Source: Anaeramoeba flamelloides (taxonomy: Eukaryota > Metamonada > Anaeramoebidae). Taken from it: 64,000 nucleotides of DNA. Positions 22,250-36,146 of the stretch are shown in pieces. The DNA lies in contig JANTQA010000008.1 in assembly GCA_027625915.1 (NCBI GenBank), positions 6,069,501 to 6,133,500 of the forward strand, written 5' to 3'. Position numbers and translations under genes: made by a program. The stretch's first letter is position 1. The number at the start of each line of letters is the position of its first letter. The notes under the pieces were generated by a model. That model was given only the letters and a program-made list of their open reading frames with translations, was not told the origin of the DNA and made no database searches.

Positions 22250-23684
22250 ATTCAATATTTTCATTTTCAATTGAATAAATTAAATTTTTCTCATTTTTTT
22301 TAAAAATATTCAGTTATTTATTTGTTGAAAAAAACACAGTTCTTGTAAAATATTAATTAGATATTAATACTGTAACTTATACAGTTTTCTTACTGTTATT
22401 TTTAAATTAAAAAAATATTAATTACATCACTAAGTTTCAAAAATAAAGAGATATAAATTAACAAAACACAAGATTATCATGACAAAATGCCCTTGTGAAG
22501 CCCTTTGTTTTTTTTTTTTTCAATTAAGATGTCGAATGGTTGGATAAATATTTGAGAATCTGATATAAAAAATTTTCAATCTTTATTGGAAAATGACAGT
22601 CATATCAAAAACTCGTTTTGTGGATCATTACAATTTGGGTTGGGTTCTATTAAATAAGATATTTTTTTAATTTTCTCCAGAATAAATTTATTAGATCAAT
22701 TCCTTTGTTTTATTTTAAAAGTGAGAATTGAATTATTTATTTTCTCTCAAATTGCTAACTCAAAATAATTAAGAATCTTGTCTTTCAATTATTTTATTCG
22801 TTGTTATTTTACTTAAAAGTTGAAGTATTTGTTGTTTTTTGCTTTCGCCAATTAATTCATTTCCCTTATAATTTTTTAATCAATATTCGTTTTTTACATA
22901 GCTTTATAGGATAACAATATTTGAAAAAAAAGAATTTATATAAGAAATTTGAAAAAAAACAATAAAACTTTTTATTGTAAAATAATAATAAATGGTAATG
23001 GGACAAGAAATTCAACTTAATAAATCGTTTGGGTTCATATAAATTAAGAAGATAAAGTGAAAAAAAAATTGAATATAGACTTTTATGGGTTTTTAATTTT
23101 TGTCATTTTTAATTTTCACATATTTATTTGGAAAGGTGATATTTCTTGTTTGGTCTTTTAAAAAAAAAATTGTTTCAAAAACCACCTCTGTTGGGTAGTT
23201 TAATGATTTACTTTATAAAAAATCCAATTTTTTCTTTAACACTATTTGAGAGTCAAAAGATAATTTACAAAACAAAAATTTAACATAAAAAAATTTTATA
23301 AAATAAATTGGAAAATTAATGATTCGACTCTTGTTTACTTGGTTTTACTTTCTTTCCACAAACAGTAAAATTAATGTCATTTTGATTACAAAGTTTTATT
23401 TTCTGGTTGGATTCAAAAAAATTTAAGAAAAACAGATATATCAAAATAAAAAAAAAAGAATAAAGATCTTAAAAGAATTCTCCAAAAATCTTTCTCGTTT
23501 GTCCATTTTCTTTGGTTACTTTCTTCAAATTGTCAAATAGATTTTTTTTCGACTTGACAAAAATTTTGTAAATAAACAAAAATATTTGTTAATTCTTGTG
23601 ATTGATCTATTTTTCAATATTGTGGGTAATTTAGGTTTCTAAATTTTTTAAAAAATGATTATAAAAGAATTTTTTTTGTTCTAG

Positions 23685-24170
23685 GGTGGTGTATATAACC
23701 CCATGTTGGCAGACTTTAACCCATTAACAAAATTTTAAATCATGTTTTTTTTCAGACTTGGGTATTTAAAGATAGGAAGACACACATATCGATTCTTGGT
23801 TCGGATTTAAATTGACTTTAGAGGTTAGATCTTTGGTTAATTGAAAATTTTCAATAATATTAATGGTTTTTGTTTTGAAAATTTCGTCATATTGACAAAA
23901 TTTTTGAGATAAAAGGCTTTTTTTATAAAAAATTCAAAAAATTGAAATTTTTCTCATTTTTTTGGTAAAAAATTACATTTTAATCTTACAATATCTCCAT
24001 AATTCTTTTTTAAAAAACTTATTTAAAGAACCCTATTTCTTGTTTATATAATGTATCCTATATTAATTTGTTTCTTTGTTTCCTACAGCCAGCTAATAGG
24101 CATTTGCCTGAGTTAAATTTTAGTAATGGGCTAAAATAAAAAACACAGGTTATTTACACCATTGTACTTC
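23685..24170. mobile_element. ~485-bp TIR element
   Basis: The left end tggtgtatataacc, with cccattaacaaaatttta about 40 bp further, is mirrored at the right end (complement of tggtgtaaataacc, with cccattactaaaattt). The interior shows no coding sequence. It is a single clear copy in this window. Confidence 0.6.
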
Positions 24171-25252
24171 TGATTAATTTTTCACATCGAACAAAATAAA
24201 TAAGATCAAAAAAAAAAATCAGTGAATAAATTATGAATATATTCACTTTCAAGTAACTCAATTCAGAAATGATTTAAAAAACTTTTTTCAAAAAAGTTAA
24301 AAGTTTATTGAATAATTAACATACCTAAAGAGAAATTGAATCAAAATAGAGGGAAAAAATGGGAAAATCTTAAGAGACTTTTTTTTTTATGAAAAAAATT
24401 AATGGATCATATTAGATTCTCTCTTTCTGAAGAAAATATAAGACGGGGGATCAAGTATTGTGTGTATTGAAGTATTTGTTATCAGTTTCTTCAAAAATCC
24501 ATCAAAATAAAATATGTTTATGTGGAAATTAGATTTCATTGTAGAAATATTTTTTCTACAACTAATTTTCGTTTTATGAATTTGAATTAAAGCAATTGGG
24601 TTTAAGAAAACACAGTATGGTGGAAATTGTTTGAGTTTTGTTAGAGGTGATGATATTCTTTTTTGATAGTAACTTTTAGACAGATACTTTCTTGATACAA
24701 TTTCTCTGAATTTTAATAATTGCCAAAATAAAATTAATAATTGTAAAGTAGGAGAAAAAACCAGTAAAAAAAAAAAAATTGTTATTTTTTTCTCTGGTTA
24801 TCCCACAACAACTATAAAAACATTAATCATTAACTTTCTTCTAATGAAAAAAAAATAACATCATATAGTTATTAAAAAATAATCAAAGTTTTTTAAATTT
24901 AAATAATTGTTTTTTCATTTGAAAAATTAATTTTTTTTGGTTTTGGAGAAAAATAATTAACTAAAATTAAAGAAAAAAAAAAAAATGCAATAAAAAAACT
25001 ATTATTTATTATTTTTATTAATATTACTATTAGAAAATACTTTGGGATTATTTTAAAGGTGATATTTATTTACAACAAGTAAAAGTATTCTATTATGTTC
25101 GATATGTTTAAATGAAAATAAATTAAAGAATAAATAAATAAATACATAAAATACATAATAAGATTAAAATAGGCATTTGTGGATGATTTCGCAATATTCA
25201 ATTATAATTGCAAATCAAATCAATATATCAAATTAATACATCAATTTAACAG

Positions 25253-28200
25253 TTATTTTTTTTTATAATTTATTACATTGATGTTTTCGCTTGTTGATGA
25301 CCTTGGCCTATTCCGATAAACATGGTTTGAATTTAAATTAAAATTTGAACTTAATTGTGACAAAACTTTACTCACTTCAATTTCTTCTGTAGTCGCTGAC
25401 CGAGGTTTTCTTCTTAAATTATTATTCCTATTAATAAGTTTTGTCTTATCAATATTATTCTGGTTATTATTATTCTCAATCCTTGTGGAAGTGGTTGTTG
25501 TGAATTTGATTTTTTGGTTATTATTTTGGGAATTTTGAAATTTATAATTTTTCATCATCATTCTTCTTCTCCTTCGAAACCTTCGAGGATACTTTAAAAC
25601 ATTGATATTTGTGAAATCATCCATGGAACTGTTTCGTGTCTGTTTATTATTATTAACAAGAATTTTTTTTTTTTTCCAAAATTTTGTTTTATTTAAAAAG
25701 TTTTTCATTTTTAATTTATTTTTAAATGATAATTTTTTATTTTTTTTTGTCAAACTTTTGATTGATTTAAAATTATTATTGGTTTTCTTCATTTTTGAGA
25801 TATTTTTAATTTTTAAGTTTTCATTTTTTTCACTTTGCATCTGTTTATTATCATCATTATATTCATATTTATTATAATCATCATCGTTTATATCATCATC
25901 ATCGTTGCTGTTGTTATAATTCTGAACTTTGTTATAATTATTCCATAAAGCCTTTGAATTTATTGTAGATTTTTGATTAAAGTTTGTAATTCTGGCGAGT
26001 TTTCGATTTGTGCGTCCTTTGTGTGAAACCTTGTTCTTTCTGGGTTGTTTTTGAAATTGCCTTGGGTTCAAGGTTGTATTTTCCTTACTGACATTTAATC
26101 GTATGATTTTAGACATTAACATTGACGATAATTCATCATCTTCATCGTGCAAAGGATCCAATTCGGTGTATTTTGATCTTTTTTCCTTCCGAGACACCTC
26201 CTTGCAAAACAAAAAATATGTTGCCGTGTTGCTATTTCTGTTTCCTCGCTTCAAATCTTTCATTACCTGGGTGGTGTCAAAGCCAACTTCTTCCATATCT
26301 TCAAGAACTTGAAAATTGGTTGGCTGGTATTTGCACTCAAATAGATCTTCAATTCTTTGATCATCGCGATTCAAATAAAAATTACTTTCTTGGTCTAAAA
26401 ACCATGGGTGATGTTGAATTTCCTCAAGAGTGATCCTTTCATTTGGATTAACTTCAAGCATCCTTTGTAGCAAATCCTTGGCTTCTCGGGAAATGGAATT
26501 TGGTATGTAAAATTTGCCAGATATGATCTGCTTCATTAAGAGGTTTGGATTATCATTCTTAAATGGTAACCCTCCTACTAATAAGACATACAAAATTACC
26601 CCACACGCCCAGATGTCACATTTTGCCCCATCATATCCCTTTCCCAAAATTATCTCGGGGGCTATATAATGCGGTGAGCCACATTGCGTTTCCAATAATT
26701 GATCTGGTAAAGTGAAATTTGAAAACCCAAAGTCAATAATTTTTACTCTGTGTTTCTGATCCAATAATAAATTCTCAGGTTTTAAATCACGATGAACAAT
26801 TCCTAAATTATGGCAATATTCAATTCCTATTGATTTTTTTTTTTTTTTTTTTTTGGTTATTATTTGATAAAAGAGAATAAATCATGAGAATTTTGACATT
26901 ATATACTTTTGGGTTTATAATTTGGTGAAATTTTCATTCTGATTTTTTTGTATATAGAGGTTTTTATTCATTACAAAATCACAGAGTATTTTTTTTTTTT
27001 CTTCTAGCCAATTGTGAAAAGTTTTGATGTAAACGAAATTAGATTGGGTATGTTATCCATTTCGTAAGGTTCAATTTTTTTTTTTTTTCCCAATGGCTGA
27101 AATAAGCACTAACCTTAATTCAAAGGTGTTCATATTTAATGAAAGTGGAGAAATAGCAGTCTTATTATGTTTTAATTAAAGCTTAAATACCCCCAGTTCG
27201 GATTTTAAGTTATAGACTTTGAACAGAATTTTTAGGGACAAAAAAAAAAATCCAAATTAAGGTACATTTTTCGGGAATTCTTTTTTTCACAGCTTATGTT
27301 CCTTGATTCTGAATTTTTTGCTTTAATTTGGAATTTTTTTTCTGTCCCTCAAATTTTGCTAAAAGTTTCTAACTTAAAATCCGAATTGGATTTATTTTCG
27401 TAATTAATAGGGAGAGGGGGGTATTTTTGGTTTATGTTATCTTTCTTTTACAAACTGAGTTTTCCAAGAAGTTGTCTGGAATTTTCAAATCCCTTTGATT
27501 ATTTGTTTAGTTCTTTTTTATGCTACAATTAATGTAAAATTTTGCTTTGAAAAATGGCGGAAAATATCTTAAAGAAGTGAGATTTTTGTGTTTGTTGAAT
27601 AATTTTGCAAAAAAAAAAATTTACAACTAATGCCTATATAAGGGGGGGGTCTGAAAAGAAAGGAATTTTATTGAAGAAAAAAAAAGGATAACCAGTTGAA
27701 ATTTTTTTCTATTTAAATTCGAAGTATCAATATCCAAATTATACAAATTAAAATTCCATCTCAAAATTCACTAAATAAAGAGAATTAAAAATCTCCAAAA
27801 ATATCATTTCTAATTGATTTTATCAAGATCTTGGATTTTTTTTCAACTGGTATTTCGCAAAATATTTTGGAGCCTTTGAAATAAAAAATTTCATTTACTA
27901 AACGAAGAACAGTAAAAAAAAATAAATTTGATCTCTTTTCTTTGGAAGGGGTGATTGTGGAAAGTTGACCCGAGTTTTCCCATTGGTTTTGCTTTTAAGT
28001 GGTTCTTTGAACTGTAAGGCTCATATTTTCAACAAAATGATAAGAAGCAAAAAATTTTTTTCCCTTTTCAATTACTACGTTTTCAAGTGAAAACGGTTGA
28101 AATTATTGATAACAACAAGTCTTAAAAGAGTTCCTTAATGACAGTTACATTTACACACTAGAATTTCTTATTGACAAAAAATGGAGAATTTTCACAATTT

Positions 28201-29954
28201 TAACCTTTCTTTGATAATTCAGAAATTTAATTTGACAATTTCATAATTCCCATTTCAAATCTATTAAACACAAAATACTTTTCCCAAGCTGTTCTAAATA
28301 CTTTTAGTTACTTTTACGAGTTTGAAATGTTTTCAAATTTGAAATTGTGCTTAAAAATTCCTCAAGAGTAATAACAGTGAAAAATAATTTACTGAAAAGG
28401 AAAAAAAACAATTTTGTAATTTTGATGAGTATCTAATAACAATCAAAAAATAACCAACCTGATAAGGGTGATCGATCACAAAAAATCAACGACCAAAATG
28501 AGTACATTTTTAGAAAAGCGCCGAATGATAAACACTCAATTTCCAATTTGAATGATTAGAATATACAATTTTGAAAACAACTGTGTTTGCTTTGAAGTGC
28601 CACTCTTGGGCGCTTTTTAAGGATCTCGAAGATTTTTTTTTTTAATTTTTATCATTTCTCAAAAGGCATATTTTTTCATTAAGAAAGAATGTAACAAAAC
28701 CCTTACTTTGCCAAATTTAGATGTCTACAAAATAACCACAAATTAGATTAAATCGAATTAAATTGATTGTGTACTTTTAGAAAACAATTTGTTTCCAATT
28801 AAAGAAATTTAACCCTTGGAATATAAAATCAGAAACAAGAGGATTTTTGTAATTTGGTTTTTTGGAAAATTTTATTTTTCTTTAAATTGAAGAATTGAAA
28901 CTTTTTTTTTTTTTGAACTTCTACATTTTTTGGAATTGGGAACTTTGTTTTAACTTTTTTTTTTCTTAATTTTTTGTCAATAAAGATTCTTTAACTTTTT
29001 TTTTTAATTGAATTTTGTCAATCAAAAGAAGGTCTATTTCACAATATTCTATTTGAGGTTTCAAGTTACTCCTTGGGTATGGAGTAAATCCGTGGTAAAT
29101 GACTAGAGCCTTAAAGTCATTCTTTAAATTTTCATAATCAAAAATCTATTTTGAATTTTTTTTTTATTTTTTTTTAAAGTTGAATTTCAACTTTGAAAAA
29201 GAAATTTTTGATCCAATTACTTCAGAATGAAAAATCTTTTCGAGAATTGAATGTAAAATAACTCACTAGAGGGCGAGAACGTGGTTCTTAAAAGTAAAAA
29301 CATAGAAACAAGGAAAAAACAGGAAATAAAAAAAAACAAATTCTTACCAGAAATTATCTCTCTAAAGAACCTTCTGGTTGTAGAGTCATTTAATTTTTGG
29401 TGAGCTATAATGAAGTCAAAGAGTTCTCCGTGTTCCAGATATTCTGTAATGATATACCAACTTGTCTTGTCTTGAAGGATTTCTAAAAGTTGAACAATAT
29501 TTGGGTGCTCAACTAGACTCAATATTTTCATTTCTCTTTGAAGTCTTTCAATGGCACCTTTTTCTAACTTGACTTTTTTTTTCTCAAGGATCTTGATAAC
29601 AACCTACAATTAAAATAGAATTCGAAAACAAAATTAGCCAAAAATAAAAATAATTTACAAAAATTGTGGATGATAAGAATTAGGGATGTTAGTTGAAAAA
29701 AAGTAAAATAATTCTTCGAAAAGATTTAAAACAATGGGTGTAGAGAGATGAAACTTGTTTTCATTTTTTTTTTTTTGAGAAGAAAAAGTGAATAAATTTC
29801 AAGACTAAAATAAATAAAAAAAAAAGATAAAAGCAAATACCTTTCGTTTTGTTAATTTGTGTTTTCCAATTCTGACTTTGCCAAGCCTTGTTTCTCCAAT
29901 TATTTTTGAAAGTTTGTAATTACCAATTGTTTTGTGATTGGTTGTAGTTGTCAT
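25253..29954 (-). CDS. BRSK/AMPK-family Ser/Thr protein kinase with UBA-like domain
   Basis: Three exons: 29954-29841, 29603-29348, 26826-25253 (donors GTATTT and GTAAGA; acceptors TGTAG and ATAG), giving 647 aa in continuous phase. The kinase domain is about 11-266: glycine loop IGETRLGKV, catalytic Lys42, helix-C Glu62, HRDLKPEN at 135-142, DFG at 155-157, and activation segment [15 protein letters not shown] with Thr170 at the position phosphorylated by LKB1-type kinases in AMPK relatives. The CGSPHY segment and lobe motifs look closest to BRSK/SAD and MARK. Residues about 295-334 resemble the UBA domain of this family. The rest is a long Asn/Lys-rich tail with little order. A role in energy sensing or polarity is inferred from the family. 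Intron 2 (2.5 kb) contains a MITE and dispersed repeats. Confidence 0.9.
27194..27389. mobile_element. ~196-bp palindromic MITE, copy 1 (kinase intron 2)
   Basis: The left end agttcggattttaagtta and the right end taacttaaaatccgaatt are inverted complements. Inverted similarity continues through agggaca and ccaaattaaggtac into the middle. Related copies lie at 34647-34810 and 48080-48235. It is non-coding. Confidence 0.75.
28040..29110 (+). repeat. Composite dispersed repeat (kinase intron 2)
   Basis: 28040-28370 matches 10030-10330. 28370-29110 matches 16180-17100 and 44850-45590 (atttccaatttgaatgat, ttctcaaaaggcatattt, acaaattagattaaat, ccttgggtatggag). The two parts are contiguous here and separate elsewhere, so either this is the fuller element or two repeats abut. 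No coding sequence. Confidence 0.6.
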
Positions 29955-32900
29955 TAAAACATTAAAAGGAATTAATTAAAAAAAAAAAAAAAAAAAAATG
30001 AAATAAAAATTAACTAAAAAAAAATAAATAAAAATAATAATGAAAACTTGCAAAGTGAATTTGAAACTTAACCTAGTGATGCATAATATGTTTTATTCCA
30101 GTAATTTACTTTTGTAAACTATGAACATTTGAATTATTTTTTTATAGCATAAATACAGATTTCCAAAAATAAAAGAGACTATTTTAACTCTTTCCTTCAT
30201 TTCTAAGATTTAATTGTTTAACTTTTTAGAAAAACAGAAAAGTTTTTTAGGCAAACAAACCCATTTTTAGAAATTATATAATAATATTTTATGAATTTCT
30301 TCAAAGAGAAAGTTACTGAAACAGTGCTTAGAAAATTGTTTTTTTTTGTTCCCGTAAACATTCAAACAAAAAACGATATTCAAGGTAAAGTCGAAAATAG
30401 AGTAACTTATTTTTGAAAATCTAGAAAATAAATTATTGACAATTGCAAACAAAACCTGAGTAATCTTTGGCTGTGAGTAGGTTTCGAATGAAGAGAAAAG
30501 GTAAACTCAGATTGAAATAAATGTAGAAAGTTCGGTTTAAGCATATTTTCAGCACATCTTTCAAGATTGAGATAGTACTCTAGAAGATAGGTTTATTGAA
30601 AAAGAAATTCAATAATATTGTTTTGTCAGCTGAAAATCTTTTTTCTCTTTTTTGTACTTTGATGTTTATTTAAAAATAAATCAAAAACGAGAAGAAATTA
30701 GTCTATCTTTAGAATACAATTTCTTTTTTTGGATAATTTATCAGTTAAAAAGCAAAAACAAAATAATTTGAGGATTTTGCTTTTATAATTTTTTTTAATT
30801 AACAATATAAAATGAAGAAAAGGCTGTAGAAGAACAAGGTGTAGAAAAAATCACCATAAAAAACTCTTTTTCTTGAAATTATTCATATTTTTAAAAAGTT
30901 TCTTGAATTGGAAGAGATTCATTTTTGTTCCAACAAAAAATAAATAAAATTCTTGCCTTATTGGATAATTGGAGAAAAAAAACATCATTTATCTATAACA
31001 ATGAACTTATTCAAACATTTTTTCCATAGTATTTGGTTTACAAAATCTAAAATTTAATTGTTCTGTTTTGGATAGCAATGAGAATTTAGAATTACTTTCA
31101 ACTTATTTAACTTTCTCACCAAAAAAAAAAACTGATAAGAAACCACTACTGTTTGACAAATATCCTTCTCTTTTTTCCTCAATCTATTATTGTGACTTCA
31201 TAATTATAATCATGTTTTTTCCTTATTTCTTAACCTGACAATTTAAAGATTTTTAACTTTTTTTTTGTTTCTGATCATGTATTCATCAAACTAACATTAA
31301 TCAAAGAAAGAAAACAATTGAAATCTGTTTTCATAGGCAAGAATATTTTGATGTTTTTTTCAAGAGAGAAAAAAAATGAAGAAAAAAAAGAACAAAATAA
31401 CAATTAAAATGATTTTGCATCCCAAATCATCCATGTTGCTCAAAGACTGTTATTCTTAAAATCGATTTTTCTTTTAAAAAGTATTAAAAGTTGGATCTTT
31501 TAGGAACCACTTATCTATCCAAACAATATTTCATGAATACATTTTTAAGAATAATCTCTGTCAAAAACCTAAAGTTAGATGATAGAAAAATAGTCTGTTA
31601 GAGATTATCGATTTTTGTCTTTTGATTGTTCAAATAATTTATTTGGGTAAATCAATCTTTTTTCAACTTTAATTAAAACACTTTGTGTTTAGAGGTTCCC
31701 AAAAAAAAATGGAAAAACAATTGTGTATAAGGAAAAGAAACTTCTTTATGTGTTACCCAAAAGACCCAAACAATTTTTATTTATTTTCTAATAATTAACT
31801 TTACTGAAACTATCAAAATAAAAAGATCATAATTTTCCTTTGGCTTGCCAAAATAACCACACGACAAGAATTCAAATAAATCCAAAAGTTCCAAATTCTA
31901 AAAGGTGAATTAATAATTTGATCTTCTTCTATGTTTATTTAAAATTTTTGAGAGTTTGCTATTTTTTTTGGAAAGTTGAATAAAAAAGTTTGCTTGATCA
32001 GTTTTGAAACAAATAGTTAAATTTGGCAATTTATTAACATCATTTGTGCGATTGTTCAACAACTCATATTTTTGTGTTTTTTATTTTTCCAAATATTTAA
32101 ATTTTATTTTGGAAAATTTGGAGAAATAATTGAAATTTTTCCGTTTTTGTTATGTGGTTATTCAAAAGAATTATGGGTTTTTATTTCGTTTTTGAAGCCT
32201 TTCTATGATTGCGGCACAGTGTTTAAATGTCAGGTTTTCAAGTAAATAATATTGATTGGAAAATCTTTTTAAACAAGAGTTAGTGGAGTGATAATAAGGA
32301 AATTACATCAAGATTTGTATTTTATTTAAAGTTTTTCATATTTTTCAGAAAGTTCATTTCTTCAGATAAATGTCCTAAAACTTTTACACCCATTTTAAAT
32401 TTCAAGGTTTTTGATACAGTTATTTTTAAAAAGTGAGTACTTTCTTTTTTGAATCAAGTTGTCAAAAAAATTAAAAATTTTCATGGTTTTCTATTTTAAT
32501 AAAGTATTGTTTAATTAATACTTTCTAAAGTTTCATATTTTAATTAAGTGTAAAACACTTTTTTTTTAAAAAGGTACTTCCCTTCAGACTCAAACACCTG
32601 AAATACACTTAATCATTGTGATCTTTACTTTATTAAAATAAAAAACTGTATAAAAATTTTAGAAAAGTGACGACTTTATTAAAATGGATATATTGACATA
32701 TTATTATCTTACCTTTACTAATTTATGTTTTTTGTTTTTCTTTTTTGTAATTATTTCTTGTTTTTTTTTTTTTTTCCAATCGTTTTCAATTTCTTTTATT
32801 GGTTATTTTATAAAAGTTAATCAATAAAAAAAATCTATTTGAAAAAAAAAAAACAATTATATGTTTACTGAAAAAAATCAAATCCAATTAATAAAAGCAA

Positions 32901-34646
32901 ACTTAAAAAAAACCCTACTTGAATATAAAAAAAAAATTATATGTTTTTTTAAATTTGAATATTATCAAAATTAAAGTAATTGGAAAACATGGGGTATTGA
33001 ATATACTATACCACCCAATTATTTCCAAACAAAATGAAAAACATTAATAAAGGTGAATTGTATTTATAATTGAACATGATACTGAATATAAATAAATTTA
33101 CTTGCAAATAAAACATACATCCAGTGTAAATAACCACCCTTTAAAAAAAAACAAGTTGTAATTTTCCTTCTTATTCGAATAAAATAATTAATTCAGTTCT
33201 TTCAATAATATATACTAGAACGAATCAATTTTGAAGGTAAAGCACTTTGTCTTTTAAGTAAAGGATAAATACGGAAATAAATTTATATACATAATTTCCA
33301 TTTTAAGTTTTGATTGATGATTAAAACTATTTTGTATAACTTTTTTCGTATTTTTTTGACAAAATTTTTTTACTCAGATCTTTTTTTTTTTTGAATTTCT
33401 TTTTTTTTTTTTTTAAATAGAACTTTAAGAAACCCATACATACTTTCTTTTTGCCCCCTTTTTTTTTTTTTTTTTGATTTCTTTTTTCTTGAACAAATTT
33501 CATGAATAAAGAAAATACAGTTTTTTTATTTTCAATAAGATTATTCAGAAGCATAAAATTATTATTTTAACAATAGTAATACCCAATATCAAATGGTGGG
33601 AAAAAAATGATTAAAAACAAAATAGGGTATTAATGTCTATAACAGTTTAAATGGTACCTTTTTTAATAGCAATTTTTCTTTGATTTTTCGATTACTATTA
33701 AACACAAATTAAAAAAAAATCAATTTTTATCATGAAGTTTACAAAAGGAAGTATAAATAAATTCTAAAAAATAGTATTTCAGATTGGATTTTTGGCAGTA
33801 ATTTTGCTTTGTTAAAAATAATCAAAATATATAATTTTGGAAATGAAAAAAAATGTTTTGATTTATATGACTCTTTACAATTTTTAAACACGGAATATAA
33901 GATTAGATAAAATGTAATCCATAATCAAAATAAAGATATATTCTTGGAGATACTGAGAAATTTAAAGAAATTTCTGTATGTTTTTAATTTCTTTTTCTTT
34001 TTTTTTTTTTTTTATTATTAAATTCTGAACCCCGTTTTGAATAAAGAGAATAAAAGAATTTTATTATTTTATATTTATATATAAATTCTTGTAAAGTTTA
34101 TTTTTAAGATTTTTTTCGAAATGAATTGTTTAGAAAAATTGAGTTGCTGTATTGATGAAAAAAATGAAATTGAATAAAAAAAAAATTATACTTTTTTAAA
34201 TTTTGTAATATTAATATACCCTTTTTTTTAGATTATTTTTTGAGTTTAAAAAGGGGGTCTTATGTGTTATTTTGTTTAATCGTTTTTATATGCTATTTGT
34301 CTTTTATGCCTTATTGTATAAACAATATTCCATACATCTAATATTATAGTGTGCTATAAACAGTTTAAGTGCAGTAAATACATAATAACAGTAATACAAT
34401 TGTGATGGAAACTGTTAGTTTTTATGAAATCTTGAATACAACTCAATAGTATTCAAAATAAATGTTCCTCAAAAATATAATTCTTGATTCAATGGATAAT
34501 AGTACACTATATTATACTTTGGGGTCTATTTTTTTTTTTTCTTCTTTGAATTGACTCAACGTACTTATTTAAAGTTTTCAATTATATAAATATTTTTAAC
34601 ACCTTCTCTGGTTTCATATTTTTTTAAAATAATCAATTTCTATTAT

Positions 34647-34810
34647 CAATGCACAAACTTATAATAAAATGTAAGGTACAAAAAAATCTCAAATTAAGGT
34701 ACAAAATTTAAATTCTAATACAATAAATTGTGTAAAAAAAAATTCCAAAAAACTGTAGTAAATTGATGTTTTTTTTTGTATCTAAATTTTTGTTGAAAGT
34801 TTGTGTATGA
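34647..34810. mobile_element. Palindromic MITE, copy 2
   Basis: The ends are catacacaaacttt-type inverted repeats (gcacaaacttataa at left; gaaagtttgtgtatga at right), with aattaaggtacaaaa inside as in the copies at 27194 and 48080. It is old and diverged. Confidence 0.5.
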
Positions 34811-35159
34811 AAAGTGAAATCAACAGTATTGTTTTTCTTTTTACATATTCTATATAACATGAGACCAGATTAGAACCCTTAGAAAAAAGTTTTTTTTTTT
34901 TTAATGCACTTTATTTAATTTTTTTATTGTAATTTGTGGTGGAGGGTTAATTCTTGGTATTTGTTTTTTTTTTTTTTTTTTTTTTTTTTTTGTTTTTTTT
35001 TTTAATTAAAAAATCAATAGATTGACGAAACAAAAATAAAAAGTAAAAAACTACCTCTAGCTATTCTAGAATTCAAAAGAATATGGTAAAATCAGAGACT
35101 AAACTCAATTCTTTTGTTTCATCAAAATGATTAACACCTACCTTCACTAACATTAGATT

Positions 35160-35640
35160 TTTTATAATTTTAATTAAATTGAATGAAATTTTCTGAATTT
35201 TTTTTTTTTAATTTCTGAAATTATGGAAACCCACAGACGGTTTTCTTGGGTTTTCTGTTCATTTCAAAAATAAATGGATTTTCGTTAGGTTTTTTTGGGT
35301 TTTCTATTTAAATTGTGAAGTGTTATAGGTTTTTAATGAGGTTTTCTATTTGATTTGTGAAATTTTCTAGGTTTTTTTGAGGTTTTTTTTACTTTTCAAA
35401 AAAACCTAAGAAAATCAATAGATTTTCCGAATTAAATAGAAAACCTCAAAAAAACCTAACGAAAATCAATAAAACTTCACAAATAAAATAGAAAACCTCA
35501 AAAAAATCACTGCATAGCATGTTTTTACTTTTTGTAATAAAAAGAAAACTAAATAAATTTTCTTTTTATTTTTAAAATTAAAAAAAACCTAGGCACTCTA
35601 CGGCACTCTACGGCACTCTACGGCACTTTTCGTTAGGTTT
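35160..35640. repeat. Modular palindromic repeat with 10-bp tandem tag, copy 4
   Basis: Several ttaggttttttt modules appear in both orientations, separated by gtgaagtgtt and acttcaca. At 35592-35627 it ends in three and a half perfect tandem copies of ggcactctac. This is the cleanest version of the tag that is degenerate in the other copies. Confidence 0.75.
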
Positions 35641-36146
35641 TTTTTATGCACTGACAACATTTCCCTAATTTCTAATTTTTTGAAGAGAAATTTTAAAGAA
35701 AAATCATAATTTACTTTATTATTAAAAAATCTTTTTTTTTGTGAAACAACGTAGAAAAAAACATCAAAATTCATTAGTGTGTATAACAAATCAGAAAATG
35801 TAAAAGACTGATAAATTTTTGATCAGAAACCACATGTCGGATCATTTGACTCATTTATTTCTTTTTTATTTTTATTAAAAAATTTTTTTACTTTATCTAT
35901 TTGTTGGTTTTATCTGATAAAGATAGATAGTTAATTACAAGACAAACAATTAATCTTTTTTTTATATTTCAAGTACTACAATCCTTAAAAATATAAAATA
36001 TTCCAAATTAGAAATGTTACTTTATGAAAAATACTATTCTAAATATAATCTATTATTTCGAATTAACAATTTCTGTGAACTTTTTATTTCTTGATTTAAA
36101 ATTATTTTTTCTAATTTTTGTTCTCTCCAATATATGTTTTTTTAAC

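Larger units (their letters stand above)
21402..25252. other. Intergenic spacer between FeS gene and kinase
   Basis: Apart from the TIR elements at 21848-22249 and 23685-24170, this is AT-rich sequence without recognisable coding regions, RNA genes or long repeats. Confidence 0.55.
29955..36146. other. 6-kb spacer between divergent kinase and ABC genes
   Basis: The kinase is transcribed leftward and the transporter rightward, so both promoters lie here. I see no TATA-like or other element that stands out against the AT background. Contents are a MITE copy (34647-34810), T-runs up to about 25 bp near 34963-34990 and the palindromic repeat 35160-35640. Nothing coding is convincing. Confidence 0.55.

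Noticed and set aside
36024-36146. Upstream ATG extension of the ABC transporter (41 extra residues)
   Set aside because: The extension is AT-driven and hydrophobic, unlike the polar start of related proteins; the ATG at 36147 has a better coding composition after it.
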